Part shown: piece after piece, positions 31,394-44,752 of the stretch
Position numbering within the stretch: the stretch's first letter is position 1
How the letters are laid out: each line of letters starts with the position of its first letter
From: Eopsaltria australis
Lineage: Eukaryota; Chordata; Aves; Passeriformes; Petroicidae
Length of the DNA stretch: 64,000 nt
Assembly (NCBI GenBank): GCA_034509425.1
Contig: JAVTVJ010011175.1
Coordinates: 1-64,000 of the forward strand
Reading direction: 5' to 3'
Made by a program: the position numbers and the translations under genes
The notes under the pieces: model-generated
The model's input: the letters and a program-made list of their open reading frames with translations, nothing else
The model's database searches: none
Told to the model about the DNA's origin: nothing

Positions 31394-31848
31394 TGATGCC
31401 TGAAGGTTTTTTTGCTTTTTTCCTAAATACTTTTTACGCAATTCCCTATATTCACAAGTATTAGCATGCATACTTGTGATGCTTTAGGTGATAATTTAGC
31501 CCAGGTCCATGGTGTTTAGTAGGCTGGGAGACTAAACACCCCTGAAACTACATAGAGTTAGAAGACCAAACACTATTGTCGTAAGCACTCAAGGTCTCCT
31601 AGCAGGACAGATTCTGTAAACTAGAAGTTAGCCCACCCAAGCCCCTTATTGGACCCTCTTGTTAGATATGCTAATGTGTAAGGTCTTTAATTGTATACTT
31701 GATTGGGGGGTGGGAGGACATTTGCGACCCTGTCACCTGGGTGAAGCAATGCATCAAATGGGATCCTATTAAAATACCGAGGTAAATGACCCCCAACCCT
31801 CTAACCGTGTCTGAGCTTTTATTTCCTAAGACCAGGAAAAAGCAATCA
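31394..31848 (+). repeat. Solo LTR, class I-like, copy 1
   Basis: 455 bp, TGATGCCTGAAGG to AGCAATCA, flanked by TTAA (31390-31393 and 31849-31852), with ATTAAAATACC as likely polyadenylation signal. Copy 2 is at 38001-38457 with a different 4-bp duplication. Confidence 0.8.
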
Positions 31849-32254
31849 TTAAGAAACCTGACAATGATTTGAGATCCAAGCCCATCATTTTTGGACATGT
31901 GGGGTTGAATGTTGCCCCAGTCCTAATGGTGTCTGTATCTTTCTAGGTGCTGTTCAGAGTGAACTCCAGAAAAGAATTTAGGATATGGGGCAGGGGGTAC
32001 GGTAGATGCAATGCCATGTGATTTGTTACTGATGAGGTTTCGCCTCATCACCTTCATGGTGTTTACTAAGATCCTGTGAGTATTGGACCATGTGGATTTA
32101 CCAGAAGGAATCATGTATAGCCTGGAAAAGTTGTAGGGAGGAAGGTATTAACCTTAGTTGTGGATGATATAGAACTCTCCTAATATATCTTGAAATTTTC
32201 AGTGTTTTTACATCTTCTAATGTCTAAGAACTTATTCCTGAAGACAGATATGTC

Positions 32255-32640
32255 ATGGTTGGTTTTGATCTAGTGATTCGACTCGATCTAAAAGCTGGTC
32301 TTGATGATCGTAAAGGTCTTTGCCAGCCAAAATGATTTTATGATTCTGTATGTAACTGGAAGTTATAAAGGAGTTCTGTTTTGATTGCTCCAACAGAATA
32401 TGATACATCTTAGCTTATATGCTATTCATAGAATAATAGAATCATCAGGGTTGGAAGAGACCTTGAGCTCATCAAGTCCAACCATCAACCCAGCATCACC
32501 ACTGTGACCTCTAAACCACTAAATTTTATCACCCAGATCCAGATGCCTCTTAAACTCTTTGAGGGATGGTGACTCCACTATCTCCCTGGGCAACCTGTTC
32601 CAATGCCTGACCACTCTAACAGTGAAATACTATCAGGTTA
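32255..32640. repeat. Two CR1 LINE fragments
   Basis: 32255-32350 ends in a CR1 3' tail in plus orientation (CTTGATGATCGTAAAGGTC...GATTCTG). 32427-32640 is a separate CR1 tail in minus orientation (GAATAATAGAATCATCAGGGTTGGAAGAGACC). Both are truncated and non-coding. Confidence 0.7.
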
Positions 32641-33407
32641 TGTCTGTTACTGGCAAAACGTTTTCTCTTACTGCTGTTTTGTCACTTTCATAATGCAGTG
32701 CCTACAAATTCAGAAAATAGTCAGAGTGCAATCTTGTTTAACTGAAGCAAAAATTGATAACTACTGATTTATGTCTCTGACATAGTGAAAAATGAAGTAT
32801 CTATTTTAATAAAATCATGAAGTGGTGAATATAATTAGTATTTTTAAATAATATTGCTCCATACCACAGTGTTCCTTTGGCTTTCTCTGCAATTTGACTT
32901 CAAGACGCAAAAGTTTTTAGCACAGATGTGAGACATTTTCAAGTAGAAAAGGATGAAAGGGACTGTTTGGTATGTGTGGATATTTGTTTTAAACTTATCT
33001 TTCTCTGTATATGATTTTTTCTTGTATTAGGTGTTGAATTTTTTTCATAATATTGGAACATAGCAGTCATTTGTATTATGTGGTTACCATTAACCTGAGG
33101 AGAAAATGATCTTTGACATGCATTGGATACCTGCTTGCCTAAGGTGTACTCAATATGTCTGTAGTCATCATTGTAATTTGTATGAGGTTAGGAATTACAG
33201 TTTTATTTTTATACTCTCAAATGGCAGCACGATAATCTTCTTTTGTTTAAAACCCCCCCAGACAAAAAGGAAGTGAAAAAAATAGATATCAGTTGAAAAT
33301 CTTGCATTATTCAGTTAAGGTACTTTGAGTTTTCTGATTGAAAACTGAATTCTTTTTCAAAGAGCCAGATGGACCATTTCACATCATTGCTGTGAGCAAG
33401 ATTTTAG

Positions 33408-33497
33408 GTGACTTCTGTTGTCCATCACATAGGGATTCTGACCTCTGCTTTGGAAAGCCTGTTGGTCACACACCACACACTCACTCTCGAGTACACA
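33408..33497 (+). pseudogene. CFAP54: CFAP54 exon (VTSVVHHIGILTSALESLL...)
   Basis: Acceptor ATTTTAG, donor GTGAGT, 30 codons, phase 0 at both ends. Assignment rests on phase and position; the peptide is short. Confidence 0.55.
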
Positions 33498-34237
33498 GTG
33501 AGTCAAATTGACTCACAGGGACAGAGCAATGAGATTGTGCAGTCAGATTTTGTAATGTCTATTGAGACTGGACTTTCTTGCATGCAATGTAATTATTTTC
33601 TGTGTTGCATATCAGGGACTTCTGTCTCTCTGCACTTGCTCCTCTTCTTTCTTAGGACAGTCCTGTAGACAGTAACTGAGCTAAAGATATTTTTCCTCAT
33701 TTGCATCAATGGAAGTCAGTCATGATGCAACACTTGTAGCACTACATTACACTAATATTTGTTTCTAAACACCAGAAACACAAAAAAATAGAAATCAAAA
33801 CCTAAAAATTTCTTTCTAGTCATTATTGAGGTACCAGAAATGGATACTGATCCTGCTCTACAATTAGACTTTTATGTGCTTTCGAATTTTGTGTAATGTT
33901 CCTGTTTGAGTGGAATAAAATCCAAACTCTTAGAATTATTATTCATAACAAATATAGTATATATATATATGTTTATGGAGTCTCACATAAAAATTGGTTT
34001 AATATTCAGTGGTTGAAATAATTTTTATATGTATTAAAATGTAAATCATAAATGGCTTCCTGTTATTAAAAATATGTATCTACCCTTCAAACAAACTTCT
34101 GTTTAGAATGTTACTACTATTTGTAATTTATTTTTATTAATTTAATTTATTTTAGACTGGTGTTGCCCTGTTGCCTTGTTTGTAGTAAAGTATGTTACTC
34201 AGGAAGTAACATTTTTCTTGCTTTTGGAACTTGTTAG

Positions 34238-34376
34238 GACTCCAACACTGAAAGTGTTCAAGTGCCTCCCCATGTAACAGCACAGGGGCACCTGAATGTG
34301 CATTTGTGGCTGAGGTGTCGAGCAGTGTTAGTGACTGCACTCGTGACACAGATATGTGGTGTTGGTGATGTGAAAG
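34238..34376 (+). pseudogene. CFAP54: CFAP54 exon (DSNTESVQV...LRCRAVLVTALVTQ)
   Basis: Acceptor TTGTTAG, donor GTACTA. Starts in phase 0 and ends in phase 1, exactly what its neighbours need. No stop. Confidence 0.75.
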
Positions 34377-35282
34377 GTACTACTCTTTCTTGCTTTAGAT
34401 TTTGGGATTATAATGGGCAAGTGAGCCTATACAGACACAATTCTTACTCATAGTTAAAAGATATTAGCATTCATTCTGGGGCTGTATTATCACTGAACAA
34501 TTCTTTGTATTAAATTCATCCAATCCAATAAGGAAAATATATTTATGAGTACATTCTCTCCTAGAACATGAAAACAGAAGGTATTATATTAATTTTCATT
34601 TAATGGTCATTATCTTTTTATAATTGTGTCTAAAAGTTTCAAATGTTCTAGTGTAATTAAGAAAGTATGATTGTTTTAAAAAGCCCCGTTGCTGAGTACT
34701 TCTGGTTTTAAAAGTCTCAAAATATTTTTGGCTTTCTATATCTCCAATAAATGAAATATTCCCACATAGCTCCTAAAAATGTTCCAGATTATTTTTTTAA
34801 AGATTTAAGAGAGAGATATTGCAAAATACATTTATTAAAATTTGGTTATGAATAAAATGGTTTTCATTCTTTGGTTCTATGAACTCTGATGCTCACTTAA
34901 ATATCAAAATCAGTATAAGTCTGTTGCCAAACCCTTACTTAATCCGTTCTGGATAATTGCTTGGAAGGCTGTTACTATTTTGGGATTTTAATTAAAATCA
35001 GATTTTTGAATAAGTAGAACAGATCTAAAATATCTTAATATTTATGTTGGTGGCTTGCATAAAAAGCATACATTTGGATGAACTTAAACAGTGCAGTTTA
35101 GAAACTAAGTGATTTTTCTTTGTTTTAAAAGTAAATTTGACACAAATTTGATAAAATTGTACATGTGCAATGTGGAATTTATAATGTCACAGTTTCTGTA
35201 ACAGTGTAGAAATACTTAAGAATGGTAGAACACAAAGTCTTTTCTATTGTATTTTTACTATTCATAAATTCTCTTCTTTTAG

Positions 35283-35440
35283 GAAATGATGTGGCTGAGC
35301 ACAGAAGTGTGATAAAAGAAGCAATATTAGAGGAAGAAGCCTTTGGTGATATTGAGACTCAGGCTGAAATGATGGTGCAAGCTGCTATTCTTGACCTGCA
35401 AGAAAAACGCCCTGTGGCAGACATTAAACTTCTTTTGCAG
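35283..35440 (+). pseudogene. CFAP54: CFAP54 exon (NDVAEHRSVIKEA...)
   Basis: Acceptor TTTTAG, donor GTTTGA. Two leading bases complete a Gly codon from the previous exon, and 52 codons follow to phase 0. No stop. Confidence 0.8.
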
Positions 35441-35635
35441 GTTTGAGCACAAAGGAGAAACTGATCGCTTTTCTTTGATGCATTATTTTGTGTAGTCAGA
35501 ACAGCTGATGGCAGCATTAAATAAGCTTGAAATAGTGCCTCTAAAATAGACTTTTTTTTACTTTGTGTGATTTGTCCTCATAAATAGACAGGAAGATAGT
35601 AACTGCCTTGGTTTATGTTGTCTATGTCCAAACAG

Positions 35636-35821
35636 AATATCATCAGTTTACTCCAAGAGGATACATCAATTTCCATGCTAGTTTCTTTCACTCTTGTGAA
35701 AAGTATGCTTCTGTTGGCAGACATACTGCCACTGCAAAGAGTGGAAGATTCAGAACGTTGCTCTTCTGCAGTGGATCCATTAAACTTGCTTGTTCTGGCA
35801 CATGAGCTTACCATCGAAGCA
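35636..35821 (+). pseudogene. CFAP54: CFAP54 exon (NIISLLQEDTSIS...)
   Basis: Acceptor CAAACAG, donor GTGAGT, 62 codons, phase 0 at both ends, no stop. Confidence 0.8.
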
Positions 35822-36536
35822 GTGAGTACATGTTGGTGCATTTCCAAATCCTTCCAACAGCCTTAATTATTTATCCTGGAAGCTATTTTACCAGTTTATT
35901 AAAAAGGGCTATTCCTAGTAACTGATCACTTCAGTTTTAACTATGTTGGAATAGTGTAAAGAAGTAGTTCATCTTACCAAACTCTTTATCCATACTCATC
36001 ATGCATGCTCACATGTGTAGTCTGGTATTTTCACAGAATTTAAAAATATTGAATAGTTGCAAAATACACATCCAGATGTGAAAAATGAAATAGGTAGTTT
36101 GACTTTTAAAGAGATGCAGAACACTCACTTTTCCCATTTGCAATGAAGAACATGTTCGTACTCAACACCTCAGGGAGAGTGTAGATCTCATTAAATTCCT
36201 AACTCTTAAGCATTCAAGAATTGAGCTCTGTGTCTTAGATTAATTTGAACAGGGACAATCTATATAAAGTAGCATGATATTTTGGGTTGATGGATTGTTA
36301 CAATTGGTACGACGAAATAATTTCCATTTAAAAATTTAAATATGTAATTAAAAAAATAAATCTAAAGACATGAATTTTGTGAGAGTACTAAACCATTTAC
36401 CTATTTGGGATCCAAAAATAGATAGGCATTTTTACCTGAACTTGGTACAGGTTAAAGAGAAAAGTTTTTAGATCAAACTCTTTCCTCATATTTTCTAAAA
36501 CAGAAGTTTAATCCATTGAAATATTTATTTCCCTAA

Positions 36537-37234
36537 TGTCCTAGTTTAGGGCAAATGTTAGGAGAAAACCTCCGAGGGGGTCTCCTCTAGAAAAGCCAAT
36601 TCCAGTTGCCCCTCCCCCAAACCGGCTCGGGAAAAGATTTCCTTAGAGAAAAAGTGGAAAAAAACTATTTATTTAACAAGCAGAATATTCACAAGCATGG
36701 AAAAAAATTGAATGATATAAAACAATGAAACCTCTCCTTTCTCTGAAGAGATGGTAGATCCAGGGAGTCCTTCTGTGCGTGTGGCTCTGTCAGCCTCAGT
36801 CCCTCCAGAGGCTGGGGCCAATGGCCAGGCCTAGCTGCAGAGTCGGGGAGCCCCCGGGGGATTGTCCTGATGTCTTGGACCACAGAGATGCTGACCAGTC
36901 CCAGAAGGAAAAAACAAAACAGCAAAAGGAACAAAGTCTCTCTCTCCCTGCAAAAGCCGAGAGATCTCCAAGAGCACTCCGCTGCGAACTTCGAGAGCAC
37001 GCAGAGAGCTTATCTCTCTTTCACTGTCCCCGCTTTGAGCGCAGTCTCTGAAGGAATTTCTGGGGGAGTAAGGTGCAACTCCTGTAGACAAACTGTGCGT
37101 GTTTTCTCTCCCCCCCTTCACTCTCTTCACTCTCTCTGTCTCTCTGGGCCTAACTTAAAGCTACAGAACTTAATATCCGGCATAAGCAGGACAGATGATT
37201 GGGGATACAAGCATCATACAGTCAACCCAGGACA
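36537..37234 (-). repeat. Solo LTR, ERVL-like, minus orientation
   Basis: 698 bp, TGTCCTAG to CCAGGACA, with CCTAA at 36532-36536 and 37235-37239. The polyadenylation signal is on the minus strand (complement near 36668). Confidence 0.82.
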
Positions 37235-37751
37235 CCTAAGTAATAAAGAATCATATGAATCACTTCAGACTCAAACTTTCAACTGTGAGACTTGCTAGCC
37301 TTCAAGTGGATTGACACTTTACAGTGTCTCCCCATTGTCTTATCTCCATGAATGAAAGGTTTGACTGGTCCAAACATGCTAATTTCTTTTTCTTTTCTGG
37401 CCTTTACCAGATGTCAGATTTCTTTGTAGAAATGACAGTTTCTTTCCAGGGCTGTGGTTATTATGAGATCTATTTCTTAAAGACTGATTTGAGGTTTCTT
37501 TTAAAAACCAAAGCTTAAAGTTATTAAATTCAATCAAGAGTTCATTAAAATTGTTTGTTTGCATCACAAGACTCTTCTGCAAGACAAGTACACACTAAAG
37601 TAAAGGAGTTCAGGAATACTGAGTCCTTTTCTAGCACTCTTTTACAAGACACTTGAGTTACAGGGTTTTGCAATACCTAACTTAGTTTTTTCAAACTGCT
37701 ATTTAATTTGTTGTGTGCAACTTGGTTTTACTGAGGATTCTCTTTTCATAG

Positions 37752-37875
37752 GTTTTTGTTTGGGATGTACCCATTGAATGGCAAAGAGAGAGCACATTGG
37801 CGTGACTGGTCTTACCTGCAAAGAATATCTACCTGCCACATATTCACTTGTTAGCCCAAGTCAAAATGAAAATTG
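37752..37875 (+). pseudogene. CFAP54: CFAP54 exon with in-frame TGA
   Basis: Acceptor TTCATAG, donor GTAAGA. Starts in phase 0 and ends in phase 1. The frame reads FVWDVPIEWQRESTLA, then TGA at 37803-37805, then LVLPAKNIYLPHIHLLAQV. Phases on both sides fit, so the stop is real in this copy unless the exon starts after it. Confidence 0.78.
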
Positions 37876-38000
37876 GTAAGAAAAACACAACTCATTATTT
37901 TTAAGTTTTAGTTAATTTTCACTCATATTTTATGAATGGGTTGATTGGTGTAGCTTGGGTTTCTTTTGAATGGCCTAGGTAAACCTCAGTGGCATCATAC

Positions 38001-38457
38001 TGATGCCTGAAGGATTTTTTCTGCTTTTTCTCTGAATATTTCTTACACTGTTCCCTACATTCACAAGTATTAGCATGCATACTTGTGATGCTTTAGGTGA
38101 TAGTTTAGCCTGGTTTCATGGTGTTTAGGAGGCCGGTAGACTAAACACCCCTGAAACTACGTAGAGTTGGAGACCAAACACCCTGTTTTCGTGAGCCCTC
38201 AAGGTCTCCTAGTAGGATAGATTTTGTAAACTAGAAGTTAGCCCACCCAGGCCCCTTATTGGGCCCTCTGGTTAGATAAGCTAATGTGTAGAGTCTTTAA
38301 TTGTATACTCTATTGGGGGGAGGGGGTTTTTTGCGGCGTGTTCTACCTGGACGGCAGAAGCCATCGAACGGGATCCTATTAAAATACCGAGGCAAACAAC
38401 CCCCAACCCTTTCACTGTGTCTGAGTCTTTATTTCCTAAGACCAGAAAAAGGCATCA
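38001..38457 (+). repeat. Solo LTR, class I-like, copy 2
   Basis: 457 bp, same family as 31394-31848, flanked by ATAC (37997-38000 and 38458-38461). A 4-bp duplication fits class I ERVs. Confidence 0.82.
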
Positions 38458-38641
38458 ATACAACAGTGAAACAATATTATAGTTTTGTATTTATATCCAT
38501 CAATCACTTGAATTTTTGGGAATTGGATTGTAACAGTAAATATGTAGCAGCATTTATTCTAAGGAATTTGATCATTTTTGCATAGATTGGTTGTCTGCTA
38601 AATAATTTACAAAGAACTGTTTTGGTTTTTTCTTTCTTTAG

Positions 38642-38797
38642 GACACACATTAGCTGCAAAAGTAGCTTTTACAGCTGCAAGGAGAGATCACTTACAATTG
38701 CTACATGCTCTCAGGCATTTAGAAACAGCATTGAAACTTTGCAGAGCATCTGCAACAAGAAAATTAGCTATGAAAGCTGAACTTCTTTTTCAGACAG
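38642..38797 (+). pseudogene. CFAP54: CFAP54 exon (HTLAAKVAFTAARRD...)
   Basis: Acceptor TTTAG, donor GTAAAT, phases consistent with both neighbours, no stop. Confidence 0.85.
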
Positions 38798-39818
38798 GTA
38801 AATAAACCCCTGTTTGTACATCCCGAGTGCCATCCTAAGCAATGTTATGCATGGTGTCTCTTAAAATGGAGACATTTTACTGTAAAACTAGAATAGGTTT
38901 GGATATTTCTCACTGTCTGGATGCAGATCTTTCTCCTGTGTTTAGTACTGCACCACAGTAGTTCAGTATGCATTATTTTACAAATAATTTCCAATTGCAT
39001 TAGAACTATTTTCATCTGTATATTATCAGGGATCTTAGGGAGTGGCCAATGAGATTAAGGACATTATGTTTTGCTCCAAGAGGTGTTGGTTTGTGAGGAT
39101 CCCAGCCAGAAAGACATTGAAGACTGTAATGTATCTCTTAGAATGCCATTTTTTGGAATTAACACTATAAAAAAAAAAGAAAAAAGAGTATAAATAATCT
39201 TCTATTGAGAACTCCAAACTGTGCAGTATTGAACATGCTCCTAATCCGGGTGTAGCACAACATGCAAATCCTGTCTGTGAAAAAGTTGCTTCATTTTGGT
39301 CTTTTAGCTATTCTTGAGAGAAAACAGTGCTATTCATCTTTTCTACTGTCAAACAAAAAGCATGTTCACATAAGAACCTCTTGCTTCACTTTTACAGAAA
39401 GGTACTGAGAAGATGCTGCCAACAGGGTTTTCTGTTACAGCGATCTGGCTGTGTTTATCCTGGGAGATGTGCCCAGCACAACACGGGCCAGAGGGCCATA
39501 CTGTGTGTGCAGCACAGCACAGGCCTGTGCCTGCTCATTAACTCCTCATATACAGTGGTCTGCTAATTGGGATCAGGAAATGTTAGGGGTCATTATGATT
39601 CCCAAATTCAGTTATTTTAGCTACTCTGTGAAGAGAGCTATTATACAACCTTGTGCATTGCCTTTTAAACAAACCGGAAAAGATTTTGCTCATCAGGAGA
39701 AGAATAGATAATGTACTGTGTTGTTTAATTTTTCTGGAGGACAAAACAGATTGGGTGGGTCTTACAGAAGAAAAATTAATAACATCTTGAAAGTCTACTT
39801 TCTGTATTTATATCTAAG

Positions 39819-39927
39819 GTGAGATACAATGCCAGATAGCTGAAGCAGGCTATAACAAGTCATCTCAAGCTGTTGAAATCTTGTTGGAAGCTATTAAGCT
39901 CAGCCAGCAACATGGTCAAAAATATGA
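39819..39927 (+). pseudogene. CFAP54: CFAP54 exon (EIQCQIAEAGYNKSS...)
   Basis: Acceptor ATCTAAG, donor GTAAGA, phases consistent with both neighbours, no stop. Confidence 0.82.
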
Positions 39928-40077
39928 GTAAGATTCTAGCTATATAATTTTGAAAAGAATTTAAATCATACATGAATATAATTTTTAAACAGTTTTTTGA
40001 GATTTGGTCTGGGACTTCTATTATGGAGGATCTTTTATGTTTTAGAGAATTTTTTTCAGTAGGGAACAGCTAGTGGA

Positions 40078-40446
40078 TGTTGGAGGATAGCTCCACAAAC
40101 AGGGCCATAGACCATTGAAGGGCTTGTGCAAGCAAAGCCTAGTTTAACTGAGACGAGTAGTAGGGCAGGCATAAGCCTTGCTAATGTGACAGGGAACTCA
40201 AAAGCAAAGTGTCCTTGATCTCTGCAGAAAGTCCCTAAGAAGAACTTGTAACTGAAAAAAACAAAAAGAAGAATGTAAACAGAATAAACTGTATGTAAAT
40301 TGTAACTTTTGAAACTAACCAATGAAGTAGTGACAAGTAGGCATAATTAATCAAGATGCTATATAAGCTGTAGCTGTGTACTAATAAACCAAGCTTGATT
40401 TATCATTCACATTGAGTCGGCGTCTTGCTCCTCTCGCCCCCCGACA
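40078..40446 (+). repeat. Solo LTR, class II-like, 6-bp duplication
   Basis: 369 bp, TGTTGGAGG to CCCCGACA, flanked by AGTGGA (40072-40077 and 40447-40452), with a CTATATAAG box near 40358 and AATAAA near 40382. Confidence 0.88.
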
Positions 40447-41579
40447 AGTGGATATTTATTTTCTTATTTAAAACAAGTGATAAGAACATTTAAAAGCATT
40501 TTTTAATGCTACAGAAAAGTTACAGCTTTCTGTTCTATTTCCAAATTTCTACCCTGTCTGTCAACACTGGGAACAGAGCTATCAATTAAACAGGAGGTTT
40601 ATTCATATTTCAGAAGATGAGCTGTGGTCTGCCCCCTTCCAGATAACAGAAATCCAGCCAGAAATAGTCAGAGGAGCAGAGGCAGGAGCGTAGGAAATGT
40701 GTTTGTAACAGATATCAGGACAGTGACTTTGGCATTAGTTATCAGCCTAGAAGATGCCTGAAGAGCTGAGCCAAGACAGCCAATAAATTCTGTCAAGCAG
40801 CTCTGATACACTGGACTTTAGTTTTTTTGTTTCTTGACCAGTCTAAATGAATAATGTGCCATGTCTAGTTAGAGACAGTGTAAAGGCAGCAATTTACCTT
40901 GCTTGTTTGGATATTCTGTTACTTAAGTTAATGAACCAGAACTCTGAATGTAGAAGCAGTAGCATAGTAATAAACCTCAACAAGCAGACAGCATGATGGA
41001 AGATGGTGCAGAAATGGACTGTGATGAAGTTTTGCAAGTTTAATTTGCTACACTCTTATTTAATTTGCTACCGTCTTTCTAAAAGAATGTACAGCGACAT
41101 CAATGGACCATAGCTTTCTTGTTTTAGAGGACTTAACATCCTGATTACATTTATACAAGCCCTGTGATATCTGTGGGATTGTTTAATTAAAGTTGTTTCT
41201 TGACGTCTCACATCCCTTTTTGTTAGCAAGACTAGAAATTTAACTAAATTGTTACCAAGTGTAGAATTTGCCATCTTCTTAGTTTGTTCAGGCTTTAACT
41301 GTACAGTATTCTGACTTCTGTATTTTGCTTTACAAAAATTGTACTAAAGCTGGAATTTATTGCACTATATAAACAACCAACTCTGTGCAATATGGATCTG
41401 TCCAGAATAGTAACTATGTGAGCAGGAGTTTGTTGCTATGCTTGGGGAAATAAATTCATAGGTGAGATCTAGAGAAATCTGCAGAACCAGGAGGAATCTG
41501 CATAAAAGGACTGTTATAAACCTATAGGGAATAGAAACATTGGAGAAATTCTCCAGGTATGGTGATTTTCAGCAGGTTG

Positions 41580-42115
41580 AGGGGAGTAATTGTGCCCCTC
41601 TGCTCTGATATGGTGGAATCCCTCCTGGAGTACTGCACCTAGCTCTGGAGTTTTCAGTACAGGAAAGACGTGAACCTGTCGGAGCAGGTCCAGAGGAGTG
41701 CCACAAAAATTATGAGAGGCTGGAACACCTCTCCTGTGAGAAAAGGCTGAGAGAATTGGAATTTTCAGCCTGGAGAAGAGAAGGTTTCAGGGAGACATTA
41801 TGGCAGCCTTTCAATACTTAAAGGGGGCTTATAATATGGAGACAGAGGTTTTAATAGTGCTTGTAGTGATAGGACAATGGGTAATGGTTTCAAACCAAAA
41901 GAGGGTAGATTCAGACTAGATATAAGGAAGAAATTTTTACAATGGTGATTCACTGGAATAGGTTGCCCAGAGAACTGGTAGATGCCCTGTACCTCAAAGC
42001 ATTCAAAGTAAGGTTGGACAGGGCTCTGAGGACTGAAGATGTCTCTGCTCCTTGCAGGGGAGTGGGACTAGGTGACCTTTAAAGACCCCTTCCAACCCAA
42101 ACCATTCTATGATTT
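41580..42115 (+). repeat. CR1 LINE 3' fragment
   Basis: Plus-orientation CR1 3' end, 5'-truncated, ending CCAACCCAAACCATTCTATGA. No open frame of length remains. Confidence 0.8.
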
Positions 42116-42765
42116 TTGCTTAGTTTACAATACTATTGTAAAAATCACTGAAAAGAGAAGGAAACATAGGAGGAGAGCAGGAATAGGTGAGCACTGTCTG
42201 AAGATATGAAACATTCTGGTACAGAACTCAAAACTAAGAAGGTTCCTCAGCTGAACCCAATTAGGAAACAAAAGTCTGTTTTGGTCATTGTGGGTATTTT
42301 TGCTGATTCTTGGAAGAGTTTGACTGAGAACTCAATTTGCCTGATACCCAAATTCAGCCACCTGTGTTTCAGGGAACCCAGGGCAACGGATAAATGCCTT
42401 AACTTGAGCAAGGAAGACAAACAGTACAGAAAGATCACTTCCCTTGCAGAATTAAGGTTTTCTTACTAAACACTTGCAATTTATTTATGGAATATTTATT
42501 TCAAATAATGCAAATTATATTTGATGTACTGTTAAATCAAGGTGTTACTTGTTAAGCATACCATAGGGATATTTTAGACTCACTTGACTTTAAAACAGGA
42601 TCCCATGGCTTTCTTAAAGAAGATACACTTAAAGTAAATGATGAGGGCTGGATGAACGATTTATTTGGTGAGGTATCTGGCTAGTCTTATGCAGGAGTCA
42701 GATTGTATCACTGTAATGCTTACTTTGATAGTAAAGCTGATTATTATGTGTGTTGTTTCTTACAG

Positions 42766-42871
42766 GTTAATAAGACAGGCATACCTTGAAATAGCACTAT
42801 TATATTTGTATCTTGCCACAACTAATGAGGATGTACCACAGACAGATAAGTTGGTGCCTTCCAAATCAAGT
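42766..42871 (+). pseudogene. CFAP54: CFAP54 exon (LIRQAYLEIALLYLYL...)
   Basis: Acceptor CTTACAG. The phase-0 donor that fits is the weak GTATAT at 42872. No stop up to there. Confidence 0.72.
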
Positions 42872-43576
42872 GTATATTTTCTATCTTTTGGGTAGTGGCC
42901 TCTTCAAAACAGGAAATATATACTGTGCACCTTGCCATATTATTACTTGCAGTGACTTATACTGATACTTAAAGTCCTCCTAGAAAAATCACACAAAGAA
43001 ATCATATAATAGAATTTGATCTTGTTTGATGTTATCTCTGATGTTTATTGCATTGAATGATAATATTTAAAATATTTTTCTGTATAAAATAGGAAGACAC
43101 AGAACCAACAGTGTTTTCATTTCCAATTGTATACTAATTAATTTGTACCTTGCAAAATATACTTAACTTTTAAACCTGTTTTTTTAAATGCTAACTTTAC
43201 CAGATTTCAGTTTTTCCATACAAATATGAATCACAGCATGGGAAATATAAGTGTCTTTAACCACATTAAAGTTCCTACAAGCCATAGATGGAAAGCAAAA
43301 TGTGTAACATTAGAGAAAAGAGGTAATTAAGACTCTAAAAAATGGAATATGATAAGAACACTGTATAGAGTAGTGACCATAGTATAAGCTGCTCTGAGGA
43401 AACTCTTTTTCAGGAGCAGCCAATTAGTATGCTCTGGAAATTTTTTTCATTTTTAGCAATTAATCCATGGATTTACAGTCAATGCCAATTTTTACAACTT
43501 GCAAATAAAACAATTAATTTATAAGTCAGAGGACTTTCTTCTATGTTTAGAATATATTTTACTGTAATATATTTAG

Positions 43577-43699
43577 AATCCTGATTATGAAGTGGTACAT
43601 AATTTTGAGGCCTCTTCTGAAGAACTCTCTTCTGAGGAGGCTATGAAATCAGAAGTCTACAAAGTACAAGCCTGGATTGCAATAAGAGCAGCTACACAG
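43577..43699 (+). pseudogene. CFAP54: CFAP54 exon (NPDYEVVHNFEASS...)
   Basis: Acceptor ATTTAG, donor GTTGGT, 41 codons, phase 0 at both ends, ends WIAIRAATQ. No stop. Confidence 0.8.
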
Positions 43700-44220
43700 G
43701 TTGGTGCAATATTCTGAAGAGGTAATTTTTTTGTTTGTTTTACATTTCATCTTATTATACTTACACAAGTAAATAAGGCAATGCAAACAAGAGTATTAGA
43801 TTTCCTGAAATTTCTGGCATGGGTCTTATTTACTAAAATTAAGATGGACACACTCTGAATAGTGCAATTAATCTCTCTTGGACAGATCTGACTCTGTTTA
43901 CCTCAGCTTTGATTCAGTGCAAATAAAATGGCACATGATCTGTGTGCACATGTATTTGACATATGGGCAGACATCTGTGGCATCCAGATGAGGATATCTG
44001 GTTTGGAATCACTTATGTAGTAATTAAGCTGTCAGCAGTAGTGATTTATTTAAATAAAATGTGTACCTTATGTCAGAAAGTAATAGGGTATTTTCCTAAC
44101 TTTTAAAAATATAGTATATTTAATAATTATTTTTTGTCCTCATCTTGCTACTCTAAGATTTTAAAATCTATATAAATTTTGTAGTGAACAAGTCCTGAAT
44201 AAAATAAATGTTATTTTTAG

Positions 44221-44360
44221 GTCAGTGAAGCTGTGCTTGCTTCTCAGCTGTTAGTTGGAATGAAGTATTAAAGAACAGAGCATGATGGATGAAGTGCAAC
44301 AAAAAATCCCAGAATTTGTATCTATGGATCTTTTTTCTTCGTACAGAGATTTCATATCTG
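44221..44360 (+). pseudogene. CFAP54: CFAP54 exon with frameshift
   Basis: Acceptor TTTTTAG. VSEAVLASQLLVGM is in the expected frame, then TAA at 44269. The coherent peptide contin­ues in the +1 frame (IKEQSMMDEVQQKIPEFVSM) to the donor GTATTC, and that frame, not the first, gives the phase the next exon needs. A 1-bp gain or 2-bp loss near 44266 explains it. Confidence 0.78.
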
Positions 44361-44726
44361 GTATTCCTTTATACCTAGTAATATCAGAAAATTAAATAAA
44401 TAATAAGCTATATATGCCTTGTAATCTAGTAGTACATTTAAAATCTAATTTTAATTTATGAAAAATTATAAATCAGTTTTGGAAAGTAAAAGCAAAAGCC
44501 TCATCATGCATAGCAATACAAAATATTAAGTAGAAACCTCATGGGTCTTTAAATATCAGCCTGTGCATGTGTTCAATATGTTAAGAAAAATTCATTGTTT
44601 GCATACTGTGGCTCAGAAAGACAGAGCGCACATACTGTCATAATTTTGGAAAAACAGATGGTCCTTTGTTACAGGATTTCCCCAGACATATAAAGTAGAT
44701 GTTGGCCTCCCTATCAGTCATCCCTG

Positions 44727-44752
44727 CTTTTTTTTTTTTTTTTTTTTTTTTT
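44727..44752. repeat. Poly-T run (26 T)
   Basis: Uninterrupted homopolymer in an intron, with no sign of a retroposed transcript beside it. Confidence 0.9.

Noticed and set aside
31390..31852. A TTAA-flanked element that could be a piggyBac-type transposon
   Set aside because: The second copy at 38001 is flanked by ATAC, and the TG...CA ends fit an LTR with 4-bp duplication.
44727..44752. Poly-T run as the tail of a minus-strand retroposed gene
   Set aside because: No coding remnant or duplication is visible beside it.
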